Below are positions 17,187 through 24,791 of a stretch of DNA of 64,000 nt, piece by piece; position 1 is the first letter of the stretch; each line of letters begins with the position of its first letter. Source of the DNA: Staphylococcus sp. (GTDB taxonomy: Bacteria; Bacteroidota; Bacteroidia; Bacteroidales; Muribaculaceae). The notes beneath the pieces are model-generated. The model was not told the DNA's origin. It did not search any database and saw only the letters and a program-made list of their open reading frames with translations. The stretch covers positions 1,351,989 through 1,415,988 of the forward strand of contig JAMPDC010000001.1 in NCBI GenBank assembly GCA_023665865.1, given 5' to 3'. Position numbers and translations under genes: made by a program.

Positions 17187-18446
17187 ATGAAAGCTTTAAT
17201 GTTCGGATGGGAATTTCCCCCTCACATCCTCGGCGGTCTCGGTACTGCCAGCTACGGTCTCACTAAGGGTATGTGGGAGTGTGGCGACATGGACATCACA
17301 TTTGTCATACCCAAGCCCTACGGCGACGAAGAGAAACACTTCGCCCACATCATAGGCATGTCGCAGGTGCCCGTCGCATGGCGCGACGTCAGCCGCGAAT
17401 ATGTCGCCGAGCGCATCGGCAATGTCATGGACCCCGACTTCTACTTCCGCCTCCGTGACCACATCTACGCCGATTTCAACTATATGCACACCAACGACCT
17501 CGGATGTATCGAATTCTCAGGCCGTTACCCCGACAATCTCGTCGAGGAGATCAACAACTACTCCATCTGTGCCGGCGTCGTGGCCCGCACGGTCGACTTT
17601 GACATCATCCACTCTCACGACTGGCTGACATATCCCGCCGGCATCCATGCCAAGCAGGTGTCGGGCAAGCCGCTCGTCATCCACGTCCACGCCACAGAGT
17701 TTGACCGCTCGCGCGGCAAACCCAACCCCACGGTGTTTGGCATCGAGAAAGACGGCATGCACCACGCCGACCACATCATCACCGTCTCCAACCTCACCCG
17801 CGACACCGTCATCAACAACTATGGCATCGACCCCGCCAAGGTGACCACTGTCCACAATGCGGTGACACCCCTCACCCCCGAGCAGCTCAATGTGCCCGAA
17901 CACAAGAGCAAGGACAAGGTCGTCACCTTCCTCGGCCGCATCACCATGCAGAAAGGCCCGGAATACTTTGTCGAGGCAGCCGCCAAGGTGCTCAAAAACA
18001 ATCCCAACGTCCGCTTCGTCATGGCCGGCAGCGGCGACATGATGAACAAGATGATACTCCTCGCCGCCGAGCGCGGAATCGCCGACCGCTTCCACTTCCC
18101 TGGTTTCCAGAAAGGCAACCAGGTCTATGAGATGCTCAAGGCCTCCGACGTCTACATCATGCCCTCCGTCTCCGAACCCTTCGGCATCTCGCCCCTCGAA
18201 GCGATGCAGATGGGCGTACCCTCGATCATCTCGAAGCAGAGCGGATGTGCCGAAATCCTCACAAATGTCATCAAGACCGACTACTGGGACATCGACGCCA
18301 TGGCCGACGCCATCCACTCGATCGTCACATATCCGGCTATGTACCAGCAGCTCCGCGAGGATGGTCTCGCCGAAGTCAATCAGATCACCTGGGACAAGGC
18401 CGGACGCAAGGTCATCGACATCTACAACAAGGTGCTCGGACGCTGA
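17187..18446 (+). CDS. GT4 family glycosyltransferase (glycogen synthase-like)
   Basis: A 419-residue GT-B enzyme. The N-terminus has the donor/acceptor loop MFGWEFPPHILGGLGTASYGL, and the C-terminal domain has the GT4 nucleotide-sugar motif PSVSEPFGISPLEAMQMGVP. It begins 15 bases after the debranching enzyme and lies before the GH57 gene, so a role in making or extending alpha-glucan (glycogen) is likely. The donor, UDP- or ADP-glucose, cannot be decided from sequence. Confidence 0.9.
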   Translation: MKALMFGWEFPPHILGGLGTASYGLTKGMWECGDMDITFVIPKPYGDEEKHFAHIIGMSQVPVAWRDVSREYVAERIGNVMDPDFYFRLRDHIYADFNYMHTNDLGCIEFSGRYPDNLVEEINNYSICAGVVARTVDFDIIHSHDWLTYPAGIHAKQVSGKPLVIHVHATEFDRSRGKPNPTVFGIEKDGMHHADHIITVSNLTRDTVINNYGIDPAKVTTVHNAVTPLTPEQLNVPEHKSKDKVVTFLGRITMQKGPEYFVEAAAKVLKNNPNVRFVMAGSGDMMNKMILLAAERGIADRFHFPGFQKGNQVYEMLKASDVYIMPSVSEPFGISPLEAMQMGVPSIISKQSGCAEILTNVIKTDYWDIDAMADAIHSIVTYPAMYQQLREDGLAEVNQITWDKAGRKVIDIYNKVLGR

Positions 18447-18517
18447 GACTCCAACACAGCCCACATCCGTGCCATATCAATCTAAACAACCTCTAAAAAT
18501 CAACCACAATATAAGAT

Positions 18518-19987
18518 ATGAAAGCAATCTGCTTCTACTTCCAGATACATCAGCCGTTCCGTCTGAAAAGATACCGCTTCTTTGACATAGGCAACGATCA
18601 CTACTACTATGACGACTTCGCCAACGACGACATCGTCAGCCGCATCGCTCAGCGCAGCTACATTCCCGCCGCCGAGTCACTCCTGAGAATGATCGAGGCT
18701 ACAAACGGTAAATTCAAATGTGCGCTCTCAATCACAGGCACCGCCCTCGAGCAGTTTGAGCAGTATGTCCCCGAGTTCATCGACCTCCTCAAGAAACTCG
18801 CCGACACCGGATGCGTCGAATTTCTCGCCGAGACCTATGCCCATTCCCTCTCATCGCTCGCCGATCCCGACGAATTTGCCAGCCAGGTGAAAGTCCACGA
18901 CGAGAAGATCAAGGAACTCTTCGGCCAGACCCCCAAGGTGCTCCGCAACACCGAGCTTATCTACAGCGATGAACTCGCTCCGCAGATCCTCTCGATGGGC
19001 TACAAGGGTGTGATCACCGAAGGAGCAAAGCACATCCTCGGCTGGAAGTCGCCCAACTATGTCTACAGCGCCGCCTCCGCTCCAAAGCTGAAAATATTGC
19101 TGAAAAACGACAAGTTCTCCGACGACATCTCGGAGCGTTTCAGCAACACCGCCTGGGACGAATATCCCCTCACCGCCGACAAATATATCAACTGGATCGC
19201 CTCTACCCCCGACGAGGAGCAGATCATCAACCTCTTCATGAACCTCGAAGTGTTTGGTGACTTCCAGCCCCGCGAGACAGGCATCTTCCAGTTCCTCGAG
19301 GCACTTCCCCGCTTCGCCGAGGAGAAAGGCATCGAATTCTGGACCCCGTCGACCGCCGTTGCAAAACTCAAACCCGTCGCCGAACTCTCTGTCCTCCACC
19401 CCATCTCATGGGCCGATGAAGCACGTGACACCTCGGCATGGCTCGGCAACAAGCTCCAGAACGAGGCTTTCAACAAGCTCTACTCTGTCAGCGAGCGCGT
19501 ACGTCTCTGCGAAGACCGCCGTCTCAAACAGGACTGGTATTACCTCCAGGCTTCGGACCATTTCTTCTACATGTCGACCAAAAACATGCACGATGGCTCC
19601 GTCCATTCCCAGTTCTCGCCCTACGACACTCCCTTTGATGCCTTCACAAACTATATGAATGTCCTCGCCGACTTCATCGTGCGCGTCGAGGAGCAATACC
19701 CAATGTCGATCGACAACGAGGAACTCAGCTCGCTCCTCACCACCATCCGCAACCAGGAACGCGAGATCGAGGTGCTCAACAAGGAGGCTGAGTCGATGCG
19801 CAAGAACATCGAGCACTTCAACGAGGAGCATCTCCTCCGCGAGAAAGCTGCCGAGGAAGAGAAGCCCGCACCCAAACGCGGCCCCAAGGCCAAGAAAGAA
19901 AAGGCTGCCGACGCTCCCAAATGCAAGCGCGGACGCAAGCCCAAAGCTGCACCCGAGGCTCCTGCTGAAGAGCCAAAGGCTGAATAA
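18518..19987 (+). CDS. GH57 family alpha-amylase/glucanotransferase with a basic C-terminal tail
   Basis: A 489-residue protein. Residues 1 to about 400 form a GH57 domain (MKAICFYFQIHQPFRLKRYRF start; FLAETYAHSLSSL; an EVFGDFQPRETGIFQFLEALP region near the active site). A short coiled coil follows (about 405-445), then about 45 residues of Lys/Ala/Pro/Glu-rich sequence containing KRGPKAKK and KRGRKPK. GH57 enzymes act on alpha-1,4 or branched glucans, which fits the glycogen operon. The tail resembles an AT-hook or nucleoid-type basic tail and is unusual for a glycosidase. Codon use stays normal to the stop, so a frameshift is unlikely. Confidence 0.9.
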   Translation: MKAICFYFQIHQPFRLKRYRFFDIGNDHYYYDDFANDDIVSRIAQRSYIPAAESLLRMIEATNGKFKCALSITGTALEQFEQYVPEFIDLLKKLADTGCVEFLAETYAHSLSSLADPDEFASQVKVHDEKIKELFGQTPKVLRNTELIYSDELAPQILSMGYKGVITEGAKHILGWKSPNYVYSAASAPKLKILLKNDKFSDDISERFSNTAWDEYPLTADKYINWIASTPDEEQIINLFMNLEVFGDFQPRETGIFQFLEALPRFAEEKGIEFWTPSTAVAKLKPVAELSVLHPISWADEARDTSAWLGNKLQNEAFNKLYSVSERVRLCEDRRLKQDWYYLQASDHFFYMSTKNMHDGSVHSQFSPYDTPFDAFTNYMNVLADFIVRVEEQYPMSIDNEELSSLLTTIRNQEREIEVLNKEAESMRKNIEHFNEEHLLREKAAEEEKPAPKRGPKAKKEKAADAPKCKRGRKPKAAPEAPAEEPKAE

Positions 19988-20020
19988 ATCCATCAGGCAG
20001 CCCACCACTGCCGACATCAC

Positions 20021-20063
20021 AAACGGGACTATGTTATAATTTTTTTAACATAGTCCCGTTTTA
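20021..20063 (+). terminator. Intrinsic terminator after the glycogen operon
   Basis: A perfect 16-bp stem (20021-20036 with 20046-20061) with a T-rich loop and tail. Confidence 0.9.
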
Positions 20064-20084
20064 ATTATACATGTATGACTACCG

Positions 20085-21071
20085 ATGAATCAAATGGCGA
20101 ACTATGTATTATTTGACGGCCCAGGGGTCAAGGACTTTATGGCCGGACTTGAAGAGGGAAGCGGCCTGGAATGGGATGCCCTGACGTGCGATGGCCGTCC
20201 TCACGTAGCCAAATGGCACCGTCTGCTCAACTACATCCTGTTTCCGCTCCGATTCGTCCTCGGCCATAGACACATCGGCCGTGTGGTGGCGTGGCAGCAA
20301 TTCTACGGGATCACCACTGCTTTATATAACCGTCTGCTGCCCCTACACCGCTCCATGCGCCTGACCATCATGACTTTCATCTATAAACCAAAGGCAGGTC
20401 TGGCAGGCCGGTTGTTTCACAGCTACATACGTATGGGGATCAACAGCCGTAATGTGGTCAACATTGTGGTCTTCTCGGAATCTGAGGTCGCCTTATACTC
20501 CCGCCTCTTCCCTAAGGCCGCCGATAAATTCAAATATGTCCCTCTTGGTATCTCCAGACTCGTCCCACCGGCCGACGTGACGTCAGGCAACCATATCTTC
20601 ACGGCGGGCATGAGCAACCGTGACTACGATTTCCTGTGCACTGCTCTCGCGGGGACGCAATATGATGTCAGGATCGCTTGCCCGGGGGTCAAAACACCTG
20701 CGGGATGCAACAATATCACCGTCCTCAATGACTGTTACGACAAGGATATGCTTCGGGAGCTTGCAGCTTGCCGTGTGGTAGTGATACCGCTAAAAGACCG
20801 CAATATATCTTCCGGACAACTGATGCTTCTTCAGGCCATGCAATTCGGTAAACCCGTAATCATCACCCGCACCGACACTATAACCGCTTATGTCCGCGAC
20901 GGTGAGACGGCTATAATGATCGACAATGATTGCGACCAACTGCTTGATGCACTCAACCGGCTCTATACCGATGCAGAACTATACCAACGTATGTCGCTCA
21001 ACGCCGCCAACTCTGTATTGAAGGATTTTTCGGAACGCCGGCTCGGCTACAACATAGCTGCGATGGCGTGA
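20085..21071 (+). CDS. GT4-like glycosyltransferase
   Basis: A 328-residue protein. The C-terminal half (about 170-325) has the GT-B/GT4 fold pattern: an IFTAGMSNRDYDFL strand-turn, then VVVIPLKDRNISSGQLMLLQAMQFGKPVIIT, with the Ser-Ser-Gly-Gln variant of the usual E-G-F/P motif, and a YVRDGETAIMIDNDC block. The N-terminal half contains a hydrophobic stretch (LNYILFPLRFVLG) that may contact the membrane. The substrate is unknown. It has no operon partner and is followed directly by a repeat element. A second in-frame ATG lies three codons downstream. Confidence 0.75.
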   Translation: MNQMANYVLFDGPGVKDFMAGLEEGSGLEWDALTCDGRPHVAKWHRLLNYILFPLRFVLGHRHIGRVVAWQQFYGITTALYNRLLPLHRSMRLTIMTFIYKPKAGLAGRLFHSYIRMGINSRNVVNIVVFSESEVALYSRLFPKAADKFKYVPLGISRLVPPADVTSGNHIFTAGMSNRDYDFLCTALAGTQYDVRIACPGVKTPAGCNNITVLNDCYDKDMLRELAACRVVVIPLKDRNISSGQLMLLQAMQFGKPVIITRTDTITAYVRDGETAIMIDNDCDQLLDALNRLYTDAELYQRMSLNAANSVLKDFSERRLGYNIAAMA

Positions 21072-21074
21072 TTA

Positions 21075-21342
21075 CCACAAGACGCCTCTCCGAGGCTATG
21101 AGGTGGGGATGTCTGACTTCCCCGGGCGTTGCCCGGGGCTTCTGCACAATCACCCTGCCTCCGGCAGGGCCCCCGGCAATCCGCAATATCACATCCGTCA
21201 CCCCGCCACCATAAGCCGTGCCGGAGGCTCTGGAAAGCCACAGCAAGCCCTGCCGGAGGCAGGGTAATCGTGATGAAACCTCAGGCTTCAGCCTGAGGAC
21301 AGCAGCCATCACCAACACAAGCCTCGGAGAGGCGTCTCGTGG
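21075..21342. repeat. Two-armed hairpin-rich repeat element (MITE/REP-like), full copy
   Basis: A 268-bp non-coding element bounded by 23-base terminal inverted repeats (21075-21097 and 21320-21342, one mismatch). Each arm carries the same order of modules: a terminal repeat containing GCCTC-TCC-GAGGC, a strong hairpin (21120-21138 in the left arm, 21279-21298 in the right arm), and a CCTGCCTCCGGCAGG-type palindrome (21153-21169 and, inverted, 21248-21264). A matching single arm occurs at 33219-33314. It begins 3 bases after the glycosyltransferase stop codon. No transposase is inside. Confidence 0.8.
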
Positions 21343-21404
21343 CATACAACAATAATTTTTCCGGATGTTTTTGCATTATCGCACCTTTTCGGGCCACAGA
21401 CGAG

Positions 21405-21434
21405 TGTAATTTTGTTGGTGAAAACAAAATTACA
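21405..21434. promoter_or_regulatory. Perfect 12-bp inverted repeat upstream of the 21456 gene
   Basis: TGTAATTTTGTT (21405-21416) and its exact complement AACAAAATTACA (21423-21434) are separated by 6 bases. TAATTTTG within it (21407-21414) matches the -7 promoter consensus. It may be an operator or a leader hairpin for the gene starting at 21456. Confidence 0.5.
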
Positions 21435-21455
21435 TCCTCAAAATCCATATTCATC

Positions 21456-21893
21456 ATGAAAAACCCCTCAAAGAAACCAATCCTACCCGTATCGAAAAAA
21501 TTCCACACCTACATCACCGACCGTATCAACGATGCCTGCCGCACGATCGGCGACAACGATGATGCCGCGGCCAAAACACTCGCTCTGGTAAACCGCTACA
21601 TCACCACCGGTGAGTGTGACCTCACAGACGCAGATGCAATCGTAAGACTTATATTCACCCTGCTCCGACCCGAGATCGACCGGGCCATCAGCCGTTCGAA
21701 AGCCGCCCGTCTGAGAGCCGCCAACCGCCGGGCGGAAAAAGCTACAGAGCCTACACCCATCGTTCCCGCTCCTGAGCCGGAGCCATCCGCAGTCGCCGAC
21801 GAAATGACTGAGCCCGGACACTCCTACCGGAGCCGGGGAGCCGGGCGCCGCGGATGGCACAAGGAAAAATTCACGTGGAAGCGCCGCGGTTGA
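21456..21893 (+). CDS. Hypothetical basic protein
   Basis: A 145-residue protein from the ATG at 21456; the open frame extends back to 21339, but that part overlaps the repeat element and inverted repeat. I do not recognise the family. The N-terminal 80 residues look helical (KKFHTYITDRINDACRTIG, LALVNRYITTGECDLTD). The middle is Arg/Ala-rich, then comes a Pro/Glu-rich linker (PIVPAPEPEPS) and a basic C-terminus ending in RRG. There is no signal peptide. The gene ends 4 bases before the end of a convergent small-peptide gene. Confidence 0.55.
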   Translation: MKNPSKKPILPVSKKFHTYITDRINDACRTIGDNDDAAAKTLALVNRYITTGECDLTDADAIVRLIFTLLRPEIDRAISRSKAARLRAANRRAEKATEPTPIVPAPEPEPSAVADEMTEPGHSYRSRGAGRRGWHKEKFTWKRRG

Positions 21894-21897
21894 GGCG

Positions 21898-22050
21898 TCA
21901 CGGCTCCCGCTGACGACTAAGCTTCCCGAGCTGTTTGGGCGAAAGAACGGTGTGTTTCGACGAGAAGCGTATGTTGTTCATCTCCCTCGGTGAGAGCTTG
22001 ACCGCACTCTTCAGCTGCGGACGGATGATCTTTTTTACAGCCATAGTCAT
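21898..22050 (-). CDS. Small peptide, candidate precursor in the Trx/VKOR operon
   Basis: A 50-residue basic peptide that starts 19 bases after the stop of the VKOR gene on the same strand; an ATG two codons further in (22044) is equally possible. It reads MTMAVKKIIRPQLKSAVKLS, then PREMNNIRF, SSKHTVLSPKQLGKLSRQREP-type residues to the end. The K-x-x-L-K-x-A-x-x-L-S-x-x-E-M-x-x-I pattern resembles leader peptides of Bacteroidales natural-product precursors (TIGR04149-like). It lacks the usual GG cleavage site and has no Cys. Its position after a protein with a C39-like domain supports the precursor idea, which remains inference. A chance reading frame is the alternative. Confidence 0.5.
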   Translation of the reverse strand: MTMAVKKIIRPQLKSAVKLSPREMNNIRFSSKHTVLSPKQLGKLSRQREP

Positions 22051-22069
22051 TAGTTTAGGAGATGATACA

Positions 22070-23110
22070 TTATCTCTGATCCGACATTCCCGACGTGGAG
22101 CCACCGGCGTCGTCCGGATCAGACTTGTCAATGAGAGGCAAGAGTCTGTTGAGCGCGAGCAGGACAGTGAGATATGTCAGCCCGAGCACAAAAAACTCGA
22201 TGCGCAGCGGGAACACTCCCCGCAGCCAACCCCCGCCGAGATAGCAGAAAAAGAGCAACCACAGCGAAGCCTGGACGCTGACACAGAGAGTACACCACAC
22301 TTTGGCGCGGAATTTCTGATACCAGATGCTCCAGAAAGTGAAAGGAAGGCAGCAGACGTTGCAGGCCGCCAGATAGCAGATCCACTGCGGGAAGAGCAGC
22401 AGCGTCAGCAGGCTGACAGAGAAGTAGGCGAAACCCACCTCACTCCATCCGAAGATGCCGAAAAACTTCGAGGCCTTCATCTCCAGCACACTGTCGCAAC
22501 CACCGGCCTGAAGCACACCACAGACCTTGTCGGCAGCCTTGTTGGAGATCTTGACCGACTTCTGGACGAGCATGTATGTAAGCCACAATCCGAAAATGTC
22601 GATAAGCGCCAGTCCTACCGTCGACCATGAACGGTAGAGTCCATTGGTGACGAAAGCATAGAGAAACAAGGCCACGGCACCCGCCACGAGCACCCATTTC
22701 TTAGCCTCCCGGATGAAATTGTCACGCTCATGGGCCGCATAGCCCGGCTCACCCGACTGCCCGTCGGGATAGGCAAGGAGCACCTCGCCGGTCCAGGCCG
22801 TCAGAAACTCATCGAGCGGCATCGTCTCCGGAACGCCCTGAGTGATATAGCTTATCTCTGTCGGCCCGACAGAGGTGACAATGACAAAGCCCCCGGGCGT
22901 GTGAGCCAAAAAGGGCCCCTCGAGTCCGGTGATCTCCGACTTGTCGGCCAGACGCAGCGCCTCACTGTCTATGCCATAGCTGCCGAGCAGCTTCACAAGA
23001 CCGAAAAGCGACTTGAAAGGCATTGTCAGGAAAGCGCGGTCGGAATACTCACGCGTATGCCTGACTCCCAGTTGTGTCAGGAAATCACTGAATAGAGTTG
23101 CATTGTCCAT
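22070..23110 (-). CDS. VKOR family protein with an N-terminal degenerate C39-like domain
   Basis: A 346-residue protein. Residues 1 to about 115 resemble the C39 bacteriocin-processing peptidase fold as found fused to VKOR in Bacteroidota, but no catalytic Cys is present in that region. About residues 138-315 form a membrane domain of several helices with the VKOR features: Cys197 and Cys205, Ser223, and the redox motif CTLC at 273-276. VKOR proteins pass electrons from a DsbA/thioredoxin partner to quinones, making disulfides in the periplasm. The gene lies 18 bases downstream of a thioredoxin gene and 19 bases upstream of a small peptide gene, so a dedicated oxidative-folding or peptide-maturation unit is likely. 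Confidence 0.85.
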   Translation of the reverse strand: MDNATLFSDFLTQLGVRHTREYSDRAFLTMPFKSLFGLVKLLGSYGIDSEALRLADKSEITGLEGPFLAHTPGGFVIVTSVGPTEISYITQGVPETMPLDEFLTAWTGEVLLAYPDGQSGEPGYAAHERDNFIREAKKWVLVAGAVALFLYAFVTNGLYRSWSTVGLALIDIFGLWLTYMLVQKSVKISNKAADKVCGVLQAGGCDSVLEMKASKFFGIFGWSEVGFAYFSVSLLTLLLFPQWICYLAACNVCCLPFTFWSIWYQKFRAKVWCTLCVSVQASLWLLFFCYLGGGWLRGVFPLRIEFFVLGLTYLTVLLALNRLLPLIDKSDPDDAGGSTSGMSDQR

Positions 23111-23128
23111 CTGCGTGGCCTCCCCTGC

Positions 23129-23422
23129 TTAAAGATAGGATTCGATTTTCGACAGGAGCACTTCGCCGTCGGTCTCACCCGTATGGCGCCACTCTTCCTT
23201 GCCGTTGCGATAGATGATGAAGACAGGGATCGAACGTATGCCGGCCTCATCGGCTGCATCACTGTTTTTGTCGATGTCAAACTGATAGACAGGCACACGG
23301 CCTTCAAGCAATTCCTTGATCTGCTCAACGACAGGCATCATCTTGTGGCAATGGGGACACCATGAAGCATAGAATTCGACAAAGACTACCGGAGAACTGT
23401 TGATAACGTCATTGTATGTCAT
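23129..23422 (-). CDS. Thioredoxin-fold protein with a CPHC active site
   Basis: A compact 97-residue thioredoxin with active site WCPHC (Cys22, Cys25) and the cis-proline loop SIPVFIIYRNG. The Pro-His dipeptide is the one found in DsbA and favours oxidising behaviour, unlike the CGPC of housekeeping thioredoxin. There is no signal peptide, so as written it is cytoplasmic. It is the first gene of the trx-VKOR-peptide operon. Its start codon directly follows the T run of a terminator-type hairpin (23424-23467). Confidence 0.88.
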   Translation of the reverse strand: MTYNDVINSSPVVFVEFYASWCPHCHKMMPVVEQIKELLEGRVPVYQFDIDKNSDAADEAGIRSIPVFIIYRNGKEEWRHTGETDGEVLLSKIESYL

Positions 23423-23423
23423 A

Positions 23424-23467
23424 AAAATAGCGTTTTAGAGAGTGATTATACTGTCTCTAAAACGCTA
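23424..23467 (-). terminator. Terminator/attenuator hairpin between cinA and the thioredoxin gene
   Basis: On the minus strand, a perfect 14-bp stem (23467-23454 with 23441-23428) with a 12-base loop is followed by five T residues. The T run touches the ATG of the thioredoxin gene (23422-23420), so the same hairpin can end cinA transcription and control expression of the next operon. Confidence 0.85.
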
Positions 23468-23497
23468 CAGGACGTGGGAGAGTTGTCGGATTAACGA

Positions 23498-24760
23498 TTA
23501 TTCACAGCGGCGCAGGAGCTTGATGGCATTGATGAGCACGCGTGTTGTCGCAGCGTCGATCACTCGGCTGCGGTTGCCCGGAAAATGCTTCGATTCAGCC
23601 TCGCAGACGGTCATCCCGCTGGCTGTGGCGACGGCAGCCGCCATGCAGACTGTGCCGACCGGCTTCTCCTCGCTTCCGCCACCCGGGCCGGCGATGCCGC
23701 TTGTGGCCACCGCCACGTCTGCCCCGGTCGCACGGAGCACCCCTTCGGCCATCTCACGAACCACGGGGAGGCTGACGGCGCCGTTTTCCTCGAGGGTAGA
23801 TGCGCCGACACCGAGAAGATTTATCTTCACCTCATTGCTGTAGCTGACGACAGTCCCGACAAAGACGTCGGAAGCTCCGGCATTGAGAGTAATCTCATGC
23901 GAGATATTGCCGCCGGTACAGCTCTCGGCTGTGGCGAGTTTCAACCCGCGCTCGCGGCATACTTTGAGTAGGATCTGAGCCGGCGAGAGATCCTCGGTGG
24001 CGAGGACGGCGTCGCCGAGCATAGCCACAAGCTCCGCGGCGGCTCTCCTTACCTCAGCCTCGATAAACCCGCGGTCAGGATGCGCTCCGTCGATGCGCAG
24101 GCGTATGAGTCCCGGCTTGGGGAGATAGGCGAGATGGAGATGCGGCGGAAGGGCTTCCTCCCAGGGAGCTATCTTCTCGGCAAGACCGCTCTCGGTATAG
24201 TCAGTGACCATGATGACAGCATGCTCTATGTCGACATCAGAGCTATATTTGCGGCGCAACTGCGGGAACACTTCGGACTGAAACATCTCCCGGGTCTCGA
24301 AGGGGACGCCGGGCATGGCCACAAGCACCTTGCCATCGCGCTCAAACCACATGATGGGGGCGGTCCCGACACGGTTCTGGATGACACGGCACGATGTTGG
24401 CACTATGGCCTGGGCCGCCGTCAGATCGTTGAGACGGAATCCGCGGCGGCTCACGATATCCTTCACGTTTTCAAGCACGGCGGGATCCTCGACGAGTTCT
24501 CCCCCGAAATAGTCACGGAGGACACCCTTGGTAATGTCGTCCTTGGTCGGGCCGAGCCCACCGGTGGTGAGGACGACATCGCTCAGCTCAAAGGCGCGGT
24601 CAATGGCACGGCGGATTTCTCCGGCCTCGTCGCCCACGGCCTGGACATCATTGACCTCCCAACCGTAGGGAGCTATATGGCGGGCAATCTCACCCGAATT
24701 CGTATCTGTCACCTGGCCGAGCAGAAGCTCATCGCCGATGACTATGACTGAGACTTGCAT
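23498..24760 (-). CDS. cinA: CinA family nicotinamide-nucleotide amidohydrolase
   Basis: A 420-residue two-domain protein. The N-terminal MoaB/MogA-like domain starts MQVSVIVIGDELLLGQVTDTN with the TTGGLGPTKDD loop; the C-terminal deamidase domain contains LATAESCTGGNISHEIT and SGIAGPGGGSEEKPVGTVC. CinA deamidates NMN in pyridine nucleotide salvage, and the family is also linked to ADP-ribose hydrolysis. The length is normal. It follows tsaD on the same strand. Confidence 0.95.
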   Translation of the reverse strand: MQVSVIVIGDELLLGQVTDTNSGEIARHIAPYGWEVNDVQAVGDEAGEIRRAIDRAFELSDVVLTTGGLGPTKDDITKGVLRDYFGGELVEDPAVLENVKDIVSRRGFRLNDLTAAQAIVPTSCRVIQNRVGTAPIMWFERDGKVLVAMPGVPFETREMFQSEVFPQLRRKYSSDVDIEHAVIMVTDYTESGLAEKIAPWEEALPPHLHLAYLPKPGLIRLRIDGAHPDRGFIEAEVRRAAAELVAMLGDAVLATEDLSPAQILLKVCRERGLKLATAESCTGGNISHEITLNAGASDVFVGTVVSYSNEVKINLLGVGASTLEENGAVSLPVVREMAEGVLRATGADVAVATSGIAGPGGGSEEKPVGTVCMAAAVATASGMTVCEAESKHFPGNRSRVIDAATTRVLINAIKLLRRCE

Positions 24761-24791
24761 TTATTCTTATGTATTGGGAAGTTATATTGGA

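Noticed and set aside
17517..18464. 315-aa open frame on the minus strand opposite the GT4 gene
   Set aside because: It is fully antisense to a gene with clear GT4 motifs; long antisense frames arise from the GC-rich codon bias here, and its protein has no recognisable domain.
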